From positions 2,065,287-2,129,286 of the forward strand of contig NZ_LN906597.1 in the NCBI RefSeq assembly GCF_001460935.1: a stretch of DNA of 64,000 nt, in the 5' to 3' direction. Origin of the DNA: Candidatus Ichthyocystis hellenicum (GTDB lineage: Bacteria; Pseudomonadota; Gammaproteobacteria; Burkholderiales; 2013Ark19i). Of this stretch, positions 41,158 through 51,946 are shown one piece after another (position 1 is the first letter of the stretch; each line of letters begins with the position of its first letter). The translations under genes and the position numbers were made by a program. The notes below the pieces were generated by a model. It was not told the DNA's origin and made no database searches. It saw nothing but the letters and a program-made list of their open reading frames with translations.

Positions 41158-41673
41158 ATGCACCTGAACAACCTTGGTCATTCTAATGGCACGGATCCGC
41201 ATGAACTCGTAACTAATGAAGAGCCTCAATCTAATACGAGAAGTAGTCCTCCGCCTTCATATGATGAAGCAACTTCCCAAATGCCAGGCAATGAAATGCT
41301 AGTACCTGTTGGTGTTGGTGTTGCAAATAGTAGTTATCCCTTCCCACCACCGCCTTATGAAGAAGTAGTGGGAGCAACACCATTTACATTGGGAGTATTT
41401 AACAGCAATTATCGACATCCACCACTGACTGTACCTGAACAGGTTCTTATTGATATGCATAGCCTTCCTTTTGCACTTCAACCTACGCATAATGAAGCAT
41501 TAGAATCTATAGCTAGGGTATCAGGTAATAATAGTCCCCCTTCACAAGAAACGCCATTGAATGGTTATTGTCTCCCAGAAAGTCGTATGCCCATAATGCT
41601 TTTTGGTTTAACAATTTTCGTCATTGCTGTTATTACGGGAATCGTAAGATGGTGCACAACCCGCCATTCTTGA
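41158..41673 (+). CDS. Tail-anchored PPxY protein, copy 1
   Basis: 171 residues. ATG 41158 follows TTTTAGGAATTTTAACTT (AGGA about 10 bases away). The N-terminal 140 residues are Pro-, Ser- and Asn-rich and probably disordered. They contain PPPSYDEA (31-38) and PPPPYEEV (63-70), both exact P-P-x-Y motifs followed by acidic residues, the consensus for WW-domain binding (for example NEDD4-family ubiquitin ligases), plus PEQVLIDM. A single transmembrane helix near the end (145-165) and RWCTTRHS form a tail anchor, which would expose the PPxY region to the cytosol of whichever cell holds it. PPxY motifs are typical of viral late domains and eukaryotic adaptor proteins, so host mimicry is the likely role, by inference. 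Confidence 0.85.
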   Translation: MHLNNLGHSNGTDPHELVTNEEPQSNTRSSPPPSYDEATSQMPGNEMLVPVGVGVANSSYPFPPPPYEEVVGATPFTLGVFNSNYRHPPLTVPEQVLIDMHSLPFALQPTHNEALESIARVSGNNSPPSQETPLNGYCLPESRMPIMLFGLTIFVIAVITGIVRWCTTRHS

Positions 41674-43060
41674 AAAAAATAATAGATACACAACATGGAG
41701 GAAAAATTAACTCTAGCTAAATTGAAAGGCCAGTGCATAAAATTACACTATGAATTATTCGCGATAACAAAAATTTTTACATCATAGCCTCCAACATTGA
41801 TGACTAAAGCTGTCGATGTATGTATTATGGGAGCAATATTTGGAAGTGTAATGAAGTGCAAGTCTGACGATAGTGCAAGCATGAATATGTCAAGACGTCT
41901 TTGAAATTACATAGGAGACATCGGTAAATGTTGCAACACATAACTTGGGTCATTAACCATCTAGATTTTTTATGAAATTATCACTACCCACTCGAGCAAA
42001 CCGTGTTAAGCATGGTTTGCTTCGTTAACAGTAACAAAAAACAAACCGATAGAGAACGTGCGTTAATAGGGTTGTAACTTCACATATGTCACAAATAAAA
42101 CTGGCCCTCAGGATAACCTCGCAAGTAATCGATATAAAAAGCTTCGTGAAGAACACCATAAGAGGCTCTAAAAAACTTAGCTCCATCTATTCTAAGCATA
42201 ATAATAGGAAATATTAGTAAGTGTGCCTTAATATTTACTCATGACAACTAGCCTCATAAACAATACATTATATAAAATAATATCTGCGCAAAGATAATGT
42301 CGGTTTTTTAAATAATAATAAAAATGAAATTAGGTCATTATTGGCTTTCATATTAAGGCAGCAAAATTTCATTTTGTACTTTAACTTCTATGATAAAAAC
42401 AACCTATATTTATCTGGTCAATGTGATTTCAGCCACTATCATAGAAACAAATAATGAAGATTAATGAAAATAGTACCAGATACAAACTGTGCTTTGGATA
42501 AAAATGCCACGTTTATAATGATAGGCAACCAAATTTTTCTAGCGGAAGAATACACAACTATCCTTATAATAGAAATATACTCATGTAATTATTAACAACT
42601 ATATAGCAGTTATGCACACATTACTTGATTTTTAATAAGGAAAGGGAAAATAAAATCCTACGACCGATAACTACCCTCAGCCAATGTATAAAATTAAATA
42701 CGAGTTAGTGATAAATGTATACTATAAATTAATGGACTCTGATTATCACTAGCAATATAACCATCTATATCGCTTAATGTTGTATTGTTTTATTTGAATA
42801 ATTTTCTCCTGATAAGAAGAGTAGAGTATTTATTCGTTTTTGTTAGTGATTGTCAGTTTGGCTGACGTTACTTCACAGATTGTACTCTTGTTATTATTCA
42901 CCTATATTTAACATAAGATATTGTTTAATCATTGATTATTTTGCTACCAATCTATAAATTTATCGATATCATGTTCAATGAAGAGCGTTTGCAATATTTA
43001 CCAGTGGCGGTTAGATTCGTAAGCGCTTCATTAATTATTTCGTTTTAGGAATTTTAACTT
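41674..43060. other. Non-coding part between the PPxY copies
   Basis: Downstream flank of copy 1 to 41825, then the 1.2 kb leader region of unit 2. No gene supported. Confidence 0.5.
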
Positions 43061-43582
43061 ATGCACCTGAACAACCTTGATCATTCTAATGGCACGGAGC
43101 CACATGAACTCGTAACTAATGAAGAGCCTCAATCTGATATGAGAAGTAGTCCTCCGCCTTCATATGATGAAGCGACTTCCCAAATATGGCCAGGCAATGA
43201 AATGCTAGTACCTGTTGGTGTTGGTATTGCAAACAGTAGTTATCCCCTCCCACCGCCGCCTTATGAAGAAGTAGTGAGAGCAACACCATTTACATTGGGA
43301 ATATTTAACAGCAATTATCGACAACATCCACCACTAACTGTACCTGAACAGGTTCTTATTGATATGCATAGCCATTCTTTTGCACTTCAACCTACGCATA
43401 ATGAAGCATTAGAATCTATAGCTAGGGTATCAGGTAATAATAGTCCCCCTTCACGAGAAACGCCATTGAATGGTTGTTGTCTCCCAGAAAGTCGTATGCC
43501 CATAATACTTTTTGGTTTAACAATTTTCGTCATTGCTACTATTACGGGAATTGTAAGATGGTGCACAACCCGCCATTCTTGA
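43061..43582 (+). CDS. Tail-anchored PPxY protein, copy 2
   Basis: 173 residues, close to copy 1 with scattered changes and two one-residue insertions (Q-I-W-P for Q-M-P; RQHPP for RHPP). Both PPxY motifs are exactly kept (PPPSYDEA at 31-38 and PPPPYEEV at 64-71), as are the C-terminal transmembrane anchor and RWCTTRHS end. Keeping both motifs while other positions change suggests selection on them. It has the same leader and AGGA site as copy 1. It is convergent with the vWA-like gene at 43713, 130 bp downstream. Confidence 0.85.
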   Translation: MHLNNLDHSNGTEPHELVTNEEPQSDMRSSPPPSYDEATSQIWPGNEMLVPVGVGIANSSYPLPPPPYEEVVRATPFTLGIFNSNYRQHPPLTVPEQVLIDMHSHSFALQPTHNEALESIARVSGNNSPPSRETPLNGCCLPESRMPIILFGLTIFVIATITGIVRWCTTRHS

Positions 43583-43712
43583 AAAAAATAATAGATATAC
43601 AACGTGGAGGAAAAATTAACTCTAGCTAAATTGAAAGGCCAGTGCATAAAATTACACTATGAATTATTCGCGATAACAAAAATTTTTACATCATAGCCTC
43701 CAACATTGATGA

Positions 43713-45326
43713 CTAAAGCTGTCGATGTATGTCAATTGGGGTCACATATTCTTCATCAATGCGTGTAGTAGTATAGTCAGTAGTTGTTGTTGCTCCAGTA
43801 GTTGTTGTTGCCCCAGTAGTTGTTGTTGCTTCAGTAGTTGTTGTTGCTTTAGTAGTTGGAGCAAATATTATCTTCGGTTCAACATCTAGGGCGTCCTCAA
43901 TGGATATGACCTCTTTAACTCCTTGAGGAAAAATATCGCTCCCCAAAATTGAAACTTGACCAAATATTTTTATTCCCTCTTCCCTCGCCCTTTTCACAGC
44001 ACGCTCCATGGCTGGAGTATTGAAAGAACACGATGAAGTTTGCTCTGGGGGTACTACAATATAAATTGATGAAGGACCATTACTGGACGAAAGTTCTAAA
44101 ACTGTATTGACAGCTGCAACAATATTAGATTCTGACAGCTGCTGAATCATTTCTTTACTGCCTGTCTTTTGATAGAAAGTAGCCCTCAAATCCACAACAC
44201 TTGATCCTGGAACTAACTGTCCAAGCTGGTAGCTTATTAGGCTTCCATCTTTACATTCTCTAATATTGTTAGTCTGACTTTCTCGACAAACTACACTTCC
44301 TGCATTAAAACGTTCATCTTTGCAGAAATTACCAAGCTTACTCCCATAATGACGGAAACATTTTGTATGGGTAACATTAACCCCAGGAATAGGAGAAGTT
44401 GCGTTTACTCCATCCGAAACAATAGCCATATTAACTTGCTTATATCTTTTACTTTTTTTACCAGAAGATGGAGAAGAAGAAGGAATGGAAGTAGTAGACG
44501 TGGCAGACGTAGTATCAGGAATAGATGTTGCCGTTTTCGGTTCCGGACCAGAGAACATATCATTACCATTGTACTGGCAGTTAACCAAATGTTTACCACT
44601 ATGATAACTACCTATTGAAGTAACAACTTCAATAGGAGATGACACCTCATCACACGACGATTCTGACAAAACAGCAGGAGCAGCACCTTGCATAAGGAAA
44701 GATTTCAAAACTTCCGGTCTGTTAAAACAGTCCTGCTCCAAAGTAATGTTCATTGGACACAGCTGCTCTTTTATAACTATTGCTTGATCTAGATCAATTC
44801 TAATCTCAACGTTTTTCAGCGCCGATTCATTTCTAAATATGCCAGTTTCACTAGCTACCAATGGTAAAGTATCGTTCACCCTTTGTGGAAACATACCTTC
44901 TATGACCGAGTAAACTGCACTCGACTGATCAACGCTTGGTGGCAAATGAATACGGGCTGAAGTTACGGTAACGTTTGATAATTGATCAACTAAGGTTTCA
45001 GAAACACTGGTGCAATTGGCGCCAAATCCAGCAGAAACAAGACTACTAACAGTGGCCAACAAACTAGCTGCAGTAGAGCCAGTACCTTTAGATGCATCAA
45101 AAGCATCTTGAGATCTCTTCCGCCGACGACTAGATTTATACATCTCGGTCAAGGGATTACGTGTATCGTCCTCCGGAGGCTCAGCCGTACCCCTCCTAAG
45201 AGAACTAAACTCTTCCCATTTTTCTGAGGTTGACGATAAATAATCGTGGGGCTCTTCTTCTTGTGTGCTATTAAAAAAAGAATAAATATATTTCATCATT
45301 GGAGTAGGTTTTTTTAAATTCACCAA
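43713..45326 (-). CDS. von Willebrand factor A-like protein with Thr-repeat tail
   Basis: 537 codons from TTG 45326 (AGGAG 10 bases upstream); ATG 45299 is an alternative without a site. N-terminus charged, with a hydrophobic stretch (about 88-110, TAASLLATVSSLVSAGFGA). The middle is Cys-containing with sequons and a basic KKSKRYKQ patch. Residues about 385-485 look like the C-terminal half of a vWA fold: 'SSIYIVVPPE', then 'AMERAVKRAREEGIKIFGQV', then 'VKEVISIEDAL'. The usual D-x-S-x-S metal-site motif is not visible. A Thr-rich tail follows, with four 7-residue repeats of the type ATTTT-E/G. No C-terminal membrane anchor. Possible adhesion or scaffold role, by inference only. Confidence 0.6.
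   Translation of the reverse strand: MVNLKKPTPMMKYIYSFFNSTQEEEPHDYLSSTSEKWEEFSSLRRGTAEPPEDDTRNPLTEMYKSSRRRKRSQDAFDASKGTGSTAASLLATVSSLVSAGFGANCTSVSETLVDQLSNVTVTSARIHLPPSVDQSSAVYSVIEGMFPQRVNDTLPLVASETGIFRNESALKNVEIRIDLDQAIVIKEQLCPMNITLEQDCFNRPEVLKSFLMQGAAPAVLSESSCDEVSSPIEVVTSIGSYHSGKHLVNCQYNGNDMFSGPEPKTATSIPDTTSATSTTSIPSSSPSSGKKSKRYKQVNMAIVSDGVNATSPIPGVNVTHTKCFRHYGSKLGNFCKDERFNAGSVVCRESQTNNIRECKDGSLISYQLGQLVPGSSVVDLRATFYQKTGSKEMIQQLSESNIVAAVNTVLELSSSNGPSSIYIVVPPEQTSSCSFNTPAMERAVKRAREEGIKIFGQVSILGSDIFPQGVKEVISIEDALDVEPKIIFAPTTKATTTTEATTTTGATTTTGATTTTDYTTTRIDEEYVTPIDIHRQL
43776..43860 (-). repeat. 21-bp coding tandem repeat (Thr-rich)
   Basis: Four imperfect copies of GTAGTTGTTGTTGC-CCA on the plus strand encode A-T-T-T-T-[EG]-type units at the end of the vWA-like protein. 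Confidence 0.85.
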
Positions 45327-46313
45327 GATGAAGATACTCCTCTCATCACCTTAATATTAAAAGCAACTTTTCACTTAGCCACAACCAACTTTTCTATTTC
45401 AAAAATTAGTTTTAACCAAAGTACATCTTAGAAACGTGAATAAGCACCCCCATTTACTAACTATATAAACATCAACGAGCCCTACCCCGGCACTCAAGCA
45501 AATTTGCATTGGCTGCTTTCTTCCGAATCTGACCAGATGGGCAAACACTGACGCGAGGGGGCCCGAGGCTCAATTGTAACAGAAATAGCACACAATAAAG
45601 GTAAAAATTTAGGCTAGATTAGAAGTGGCCATTTTAATTTTCACGGCATAACTTAGGTACCATGTTTATTCTCATGCCTAATATCATCAGGCAATTAATT
45701 TATATAATTACACAAAAAATATTTTTTATTGTCTTATCATCTAATGCAACGCAATACCATTGAAATGGTAGCGAATAGTGGGTAGTACCAGATTTTTTTG
45801 CAAATATGTAGTTCGCCACAAAGCATAAACAGATAGTACTTAACACAAAATATTATGGCAATATTTAAAGATATTATCTGATATCTTTTCTTCTATATAC
45901 CTTACAAAACTTACAAAAAATTTACAGCTGTTACTTACTATATCAACAAGTGTAGTAGATATTTTTGGGCTAAGTTAAATTTACTTTTAGTGGTCGTAGT
46001 TGATAATTATATGTATTGAATGAGATCAAAAAATGGCGGCATGAAGTTGATAGGTAGTGTACAATCTAAGGGCATATTGGTTGAGACTGCGACACCTATA
46101 CGTTCACCATAATCGGCAGTAAGGTTATAGGTTAGGAGGGAGAATAATAAATAATCTTAGGAAATGAACTTTATGTCTATAGCTGGCATCATTATTCATC
46201 ACACAGATAGGGTGATGGAGGAACTGTTCAGAACTCATATAGCCAATAATTCATTGAGTAGTAGGGCATTTAAATACTAGACTCTGCGAAGTTCATATTA
46301 AAGAGGTCTCTGG
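45327..46313. other. Upstream flank of group C unit 1
   Basis: No gene. From about 45600 it matches the flanks of the other two group C genes. It carries an extra block (about 45730-45875) absent from unit 2 but partly present at 52482. Shortly before the gene it shows CTCTGCGAAGTTCAT, shared with group B promoter regions. Confidence 0.55.
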
Positions 46314-46976
46314 ATGTTTAACACTGAAAAGGTAAGTACAAGTAGCAAAAGTGTTTTTGGTTCATTTGATCAGTGTGATGCAGTAGATGATGCAGTAGAT
46401 AGTGGTAGTTTTTGTTTGTTTGCCAATAGCGTGTCTTCATCTAGAAAAATCCTTTTTTCTCTCAAAAATTTTATTACTCCGTTTATGGTTTTTGGAATGA
46501 TAGGATATGTTACAGGGGGATGTAAATCAGAATCAGTAACATTTACTGAAGAATGGGAAACTCTTAAATCCTCAATTTGCAGATTGATTAATGACACCCA
46601 AGAAGGAGATCTAATTGAATTACTAGGCGATAGTGTTGGTAATAATTTTCCATTGTCATTTCCCGTAGAAGGTAATGGTGATTTAAATTTTACTGATTTT
46701 ATTGATGTTTTTTTTAATGCCAGTTTGATGATCTATAGTATGATTAACGATACTGACACAGGTGATTCTCCATGCTACGATTATTCTCATAAAAGTTGTG
46801 CTAATATAACCAGGTATATGTTGGATCCACCTGTTGAATCTGCAGACCGGGGTCCGATTGATCTTGTTTTCTTATTGGTCGGTTTTGTTGTGTTGTGTTT
46901 ACTATTTGGTGTTTGCGTTATTTCGTCATATTCAGTAAGGAATTCTCGTTCCAGGCTCAGAAACATGGTTGTTTAG
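46314..46976 (+). CDS. Group C two-signature membrane protein, copy 1
   Basis: 220 residues; ATG preceded by AAAGAGG at seven bases. Polar N-terminus with the group start MFNTEK; hydrophobic segment (49-68, ending IGYVTGG); signature 1 (WETLKSSICRLINDT, 81-95) with a sequon; a small domain with five N-x-S/T sequons and 'FPLSFPVEG' like group B; signature 2 (SCANITRYML, 161-170); transmembrane helix (181-204); short basic tail ending RNMVV. No Ser/Thr stalk, so it is the compact form of the superfamily. Copies 2 and 3 differ mainly in the polar regions. Function unknown. Confidence 0.85.
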   Translation: MFNTEKVSTSSKSVFGSFDQCDAVDDAVDSGSFCLFANSVSSSRKILFSLKNFITPFMVFGMIGYVTGGCKSESVTFTEEWETLKSSICRLINDTQEGDLIELLGDSVGNNFPLSFPVEGNGDLNFTDFIDVFFNASLMIYSMINDTDTGDSPCYDYSHKSCANITRYMLDPPVESADRGPIDLVFLLVGFVVLCLLFGVCVISSYSVRNSRSRLRNMVV

Positions 46977-48016
46977 CTGCGTGTTTATGTGTGGGTCATT
47001 ATTATTATAAATAAAATACTAGTAAGCTGTACGTAAATCTATATGGTGCAGTATGCAGTTCCTGTATCGAGCTACTGCTGCAACATTTTCTGTGAGTATG
47101 TTCATAAATTGTGCTTTGTGACATTTTTTCTGGTAACTGTAGTTACTATAACAGAATCCATGTGCATTATTGTTCATGTTTATAAAAATTATTAAAATAT
47201 TAATAACTAGGTTCTTCTATATCGACTCCGGTATATTATATATTTTGTCATTTATATACACTCACTTTAATTTAACTAAAATATCGTTGTTATTACGTGT
47301 AAAATATTTTGTTGTTTAATAAATATGACAATCCTCTAATTACACATCTTACTAACACAAAATTATACATTATCTAAATCATAGTAGTTATATTTATGTT
47401 GTTTGATATATTAAATAGTTCTAATATAATATTTGTCATATATTTGAAATAAATATTATCGGTAAAAATTTAGGCTAGATTAGAAGTGGCCATTTTAATT
47501 TTCACGGCATAACTTAGGTACCATGTTTATTCTCATGCCTAATATCATCAGGCAATTAATTTATATAATTACACAAAAAATATTTTTATTTGATATCTTT
47601 TCTTCTATATACCTTACAAAAAATTTACAGCTGTTACCTACTATATCAACAAATGTAGTAGACATTTTGGGGCTAAGTTAAATTTATTTTTAGTGGTCGT
47701 AGTTGATAATTATATGTATTGAATGAGATCAAAAAATGGCGGCATGAAGTTGATAGGTAGTGTACAATCTAAGGGCAGATTGGTTGAGACTACGACACCT
47801 ATACGTTAACCATAATCGGCAGTAAGGTTATAGGTTAGGAGGGAGAATAATAAATAATCTTAGAAAATGAACTTTATGTCTATAGCTGGCAGCGTTATTC
47901 ATCGCACAGATAGGGTGATGGAGGAACTGTTCAGAACTCATATAACTAATAATTCATTGAGTAGTAGGTCATTTAAATACTAGACTCTGCGAAGTTCATA
48001 TTAAAGAGGTCTCTGA
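46977..48016. other. Flanks between group C copies 1 and 2
   Basis: Downstream flank to about 47460, then upstream flank of unit 2. Non-coding, but conserved among the three units. Confidence 0.6.
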
Positions 48017-48661
48017 ATGTTTAACACTGGAAAGTTAAGTACAGGCAGCAGAAGTGTTTCTGGTTCACTTTATCAGTGTGATGCAGTAGATAGTGGTGTT
48101 GGTTTGTTTGCCAATAGCGTGTCTTCATCTCGAAGAATATTTTTTTATCTCAGAAATTTTATTGCTCCGTTGCTGATTTTTGAAATGATAGGATATGTTA
48201 CTGGTGGATGTAAATCAGAATCATCAATGTTTGCTGAAGAGTGGGAAGGTCTTAAAAAATCCATTTGTAGACTGATTAATGATACTAGAGAGGAAGACTT
48301 AATTGGATTACTAGATAATAGTAGTGGTCATTTTCCATTGGTATTTCCCGGAGGAGATCATGATGGTTTAAATTTGACTGGGTTTATTGATGTTTTTTTT
48401 AATACCAGTTTAATGATTTATAGTGTGATTAACTATACTGACACAGATGATTCCCCATGCTACGATCATTCTCATCAAAGTTGTGCTAATATAACCAAGT
48501 ATATGTTGGAGCCACCTGTTGAATTTGCAGATCGGGGCCCGGTTGGTCTTGTTTTGTTGTTTGTCGGTTTTATTGTATTGTGTCTGGTGTTTGGTATTTC
48601 CGTTGTTTCGTCATATTCAGTAAGGAATTCCCGTTTCAATCGCAGAAACATGGTTGTTTAG
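48017..48661 (+). CDS. Group C two-signature membrane protein, copy 2
   Basis: 214 residues, colinear with copy 1 after loss of six N-terminal residues (the AVDDAVDS part becomes AVDS). Hydrophobic segment ending IGYVTGG, signature 1 (WEGLKKSICRLINDT), signature 2 (SCANITKYML), transmembrane helix (VGLVLLFVGFIVLCLVFGI), tail ending RNMVV. The same AAAGAGG site precedes it. Five sequons are kept, one shifted from NDT to NYT. Confidence 0.85.
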   Translation: MFNTGKLSTGSRSVSGSLYQCDAVDSGVGLFANSVSSSRRIFFYLRNFIAPLLIFEMIGYVTGGCKSESSMFAEEWEGLKKSICRLINDTREEDLIGLLDNSSGHFPLVFPGGDHDGLNLTGFIDVFFNTSLMIYSVINYTDTDDSPCYDHSHQSCANITKYMLEPPVEFADRGPVGLVLLFVGFIVLCLVFGISVVSSYSVRNSRFNRRNMVV

Positions 48662-49837
48662 CTGCGTGTTTATGTGTGAGGCATTCTTATTATAAATAAA
48701 ATACTAGTAAGATGTGTACGTGAATTTATATGGTGCGGTATGTGGTTTCTATATATAGCTACTGCTGCAGCATTTTTTGTGGTTATTTTCATAGATTGTG
48801 CTTTGTAATATTATTTTCTGTTAACTATCGTTTATATAACAGAATACATATGTATTGTTATTAATGCTTATTAAAATATCAATAACTAGGTTCTCCTATA
48901 TCGACTCCGGTATGTTATAAATTTTTATATGTTTTGTCATTTATATGAACTCGATTTAATTTAACGAAAATATCGTTGTTATTACGTATAAAATATTTTG
49001 GTGTTTAATAAATATGACAATTCTCTAATTACACATCTTACTAACACAAAATTATACATTATCTAAATCATAGTAGTTATATTTATGTTGTTTGATATAT
49101 TAAATAGTTCTAATATAATATTTGTCATATATTTGAAATAAATATTATCATTTTACTTCTGGGATGATGCGTATCACCTAAGGAAATTTGGAAATTTCAA
49201 ATAATGAGAATAGAGTAAAAATGGGCTGAGTTGTATATTAATTATTTAATGTATGCTGCTAGATGGCAGAAAACAAGATTCAGGGTTTATATATGTCTGA
49301 AAAACGTCTCCTTGGAAGCTGTTATCTATTACAAATAGTAACAGCAACAGAATTATCGAGAAAAAGTTTGGCATAAATAACAAAACACATGAAGAAGAAA
49401 CTATGACCGAACAGATAATAAATCAAAGACACAAAAACTTTAGCCTGCAATAAAATAGCGATAAATTAAAACTTACAGTAATAGCAGTTGACCTACTATT
49501 TACTGCCACCATAAGAAAGCTTGCTACTGCTATATTGTTAGTTAGAGCACTTCCTAATCCTACAGTATGGACTAACATAATTCAGATCGTCAATGAACTG
49601 TAACAACCACCACAATAACTTAAACTGCAAGAACAATCTGTAGACACAACCACACCCATAGGCATAGCAAATTTTTCTATACGCCCCTGGTACATAGGGG
49701 CCAACTCAACAGCAACTAAAACGATATAGATTGCATGTAATATATACAAATTACAATATCGTACAGCTTGTATATGAAAGATTACGTATAGGAATATAAA
49801 TTGTTCATTGGAATACAAATGAACCACACATGCAATA
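48662..49837. other. Group C flank, then unassigned sequence
   Basis: Conserved downstream flank to 49147. Then 690 bp without a convincing gene; an 81-codon GTG frame (49582-49827, minus) lacks a ribosome binding site. Confidence 0.5.
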
Positions 49838-50425
49838 CTAACTTAGATCTACAGGTTTCCCGGTTTTCCAATCAGTTACTACAGAAACATTATATCCGAT
49901 AGACCTGAATCTCGAAACTGCTTCTCCAAGGGAACTAGTCGTTGTCCTATAGTGACCTGTTTGATTATTAATTTCCAGATTGAAAGTAATTTTATTCCTC
50001 AGTGAGTCGTAATCTCTGTCTTTTTTATTATTATTCTTAGATCTTCTTATTCTCCTTATCCATCCAAAATTAGTGCAATTAATGCAACTTTTGTCTTCAT
50101 TAACCAACTCATCAGCAGGCTCAACTTTATCAATACCTACACATTTTACATATCCAGCAGTCAGAACACCTTGAAAACTAGCAATATAAGCGTGAGAAAC
50201 TCTTGTGCTACCAATAAAAATTCCTCTGCTTTCTGATACAACAAACTTTACCATAGTCCCTGATTCAAGAAGATTTCTAAAACCTGAGGTCAACTCTCCA
50301 TATGGACCAACTCCATCCATGTAACTGCGACTAACCACAACCCTATTAAAAGCAGTGGTTTCCAATTCTTGAAAATCTTCTTGTCTATTTTCGAATACTA
50401 CCTGCCGCATTCCTGGTACGTACAT
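49838..50425 (-). CDS. Orphan soluble protein with basic patch
   Basis: 195 residues. The start is well supported: TAGGAGTGTGGT immediately precedes ATG 50425 (AGGAG, six-base spacing), among the best sites in the window. The product has no signal or transmembrane segment. A mixed alpha/beta-looking N-terminal half (VVFENRQEDFQELETTAFNR in part) includes 'SRGIFIGSTRVSHAYIASFQ'. It is followed by a Cys pair (CINC) and a strongly basic patch (RRIRRSKNNNKKDRD, about 122-137). The C-terminal part 'LGEAVSRFRSIGYNVSVVTD' resembles a helix-strand unit. The basic patch could be a nuclear localisation or nucleic acid-binding element. Family not recognised and no relative in the window. Confidence 0.75.
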   Translation of the reverse strand: MYVPGMRQVVFENRQEDFQELETTAFNRVVVSRSYMDGVGPYGELTSGFRNLLESGTMVKFVVSESRGIFIGSTRVSHAYIASFQGVLTAGYVKCVGIDKVEPADELVNEDKSCINCTNFGWIRRIRRSKNNNKKDRDYDSLRNKITFNLEINNQTGHYRTTTSSLGEAVSRFRSIGYNVSVVTDWKTGKPVDLS

Positions 50426-50814
50426 ACCACACTCCTAGGAGCTTAGATTAATTGATACAATTGTGTTTTAAACCTACCCATCACCTTATATAAGTACAAA
50501 TTATTTATCAACAAGTTATGAACCACATTAAGTAAATATAGCACCCTATGCACTAGATAAATATTACAAATAACAACTCACACAAATACACCCTTTATCT
50601 ACGGTACGGTTTCGGAAACACATTCGTACATAAAAATTTAGCGTTTTGTGTACTATATGTTCCTATAACAACATTAACGCATATTGTAAATTACAATATA
50701 ATGTATTTTAACATTGTAGTGTTTTGTACCTCACACTAAACTAAAAGTATATTGGGGCAGATTAAGTTACATATTAGTTATATAGAATAACTCAGGCTTA
50801 TTTTTTAAACTTTA
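50426..50814. other. Intergenic, no gene seen
   Basis: AT-rich gap between the orphan gene and the broken group D gene. Confidence 0.5.
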
Positions 50815-51465
50815 TTAATCTAATAAGCGGCGCATTCCCCTACATCCTTTTGTTCTCCTAAATATCATTGCAAAAAAGTACAACAAAGCAAAGAAAGACA
50901 TTAAAATGATGACGACTTTAATATACCATTCCGTATCCAGTGAATAGAGTTGTTCTTCGTGGTAACCTTTGTTGTCCATGTTGGTGCGGTTATGGTAATT
51001 ATCGATGTAGTGTTTACCCCAGCCGTTTGTTATTGACATAATATATTCTGGAGTCATATTGACCTGTTTAAGTTCGGATCTTAGGTCAACTCCGTTTAAA
51101 ATCAAATTATTTTCTCCAAAATTAAATGCTTTTTCTAGCAAGCATCGTATGTTTGCAGTCTTTACTAATAATTTAATCCGTTCAATAGTAATAGTATCGA
51201 TCGGTTCTAAAACATATGGAGTAACTTGTACTAGTATAGATAAAAAGATGGATGTTTTTATGGTGTTTTTGTAGAATTATCTTGCATGGCAGGGGTAGTA
51301 GCTTAAGCCGGAACTTGTTCTTCTTGAGATTGACGATATCGCGTTTATAGTCATCTCGACTGCTGATATATTACCAATATCTTCTTCTGATTCATCCTAG
51401 AATTCGTCACTGTTGCTGGTTTCTAGCTTGTTATAACATTTAAACTCTACAATGCCGTTTGACAC
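50815..51465 (-). pseudogene. Broken group D gene
   Basis: GTG 51465 follows CAGGAGATAATGTT, matching the AGGA-plus-GTG start of the intact gene at 57552. The frame 'VSNGIVEFKCYNKLE' hits a TAG, continues with an acidic part, and is lost again near 51290. The membrane part resumes in another frame: 'TSIFLSILVQVTPYV', 'RCLLEKAFNFGENNLILNGV' and 'DLRSEL' match the group D core. The following domain is shortened and signature 2 is missing. A transmembrane helix (VVIILMSFFALLYFFAMIF) and basic tail close it. Confidence 0.7.
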
Positions 51466-51946
51466 AACATTATCTCCTGAAAGTATTGTTATACGTTTTA
51501 ATATCAATAATATTAATGCACAACTGATCGACCATCATCACCGATGCTACTCTACATAATTAGAAATATACACGTAAATTTTATTTTATAAATAGATAAT
51601 ATTTTTATATGATTGATTAGTTTTTTAAGTAGTTTATTTAAATTATTATCTCATACTAGTGGAATTTTTTGCATTTAGATATTTATAAAATTGAATTATT
51701 TATGATTCGTTATTAGAGCAAGTATACGGTTATGCTATTATTTAATAATCGTACCCTCTTGTTTTTAGTAGATTGATAAAATAATTGAAAAGGAAAATAG
51801 ATTCGACTTAAACTTAGTTTAATTGCTAGTATTTGATTAGAAGGGTGCGCGTATTCATTTCTGTTATACAAAAAAGTTATTTTTTGTCATGTGGCAAATT
51901 ATACTTACTCTATGTGTTGATGCTTGTAGTTTTATTTGTTACTTGA
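51466..51946. other. Intergenic, no gene seen
   Basis: AT-rich, between two broken group D genes on the minus strand. Confidence 0.5.

Larger units (their letters stand above)
39895..43732. repeat. Tandem duplication, two units of about 1.9 kb
   Basis: Unit 1 (39895-41825) and unit 2 (41826-43732) are head to tail with no spacer. Both run from ATTATGGGAGCAATATTTGG to CTAAAGCTGTCGATGTATGT and carry one PPxY gene each. Differences are scattered substitutions and small indels. One non-coding block near 40550 (TTAATTGAATGTAGGATTAA) is missing in unit 2. Confidence 0.9.

Noticed and set aside
49582-49827. 81-codon GTG frame behind the 49838 gene
   Set aside because: No ribosome binding site and an irregular composition. 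It lies 10 bp after the stop of a real gene, so an operon was considered but is unsupported.
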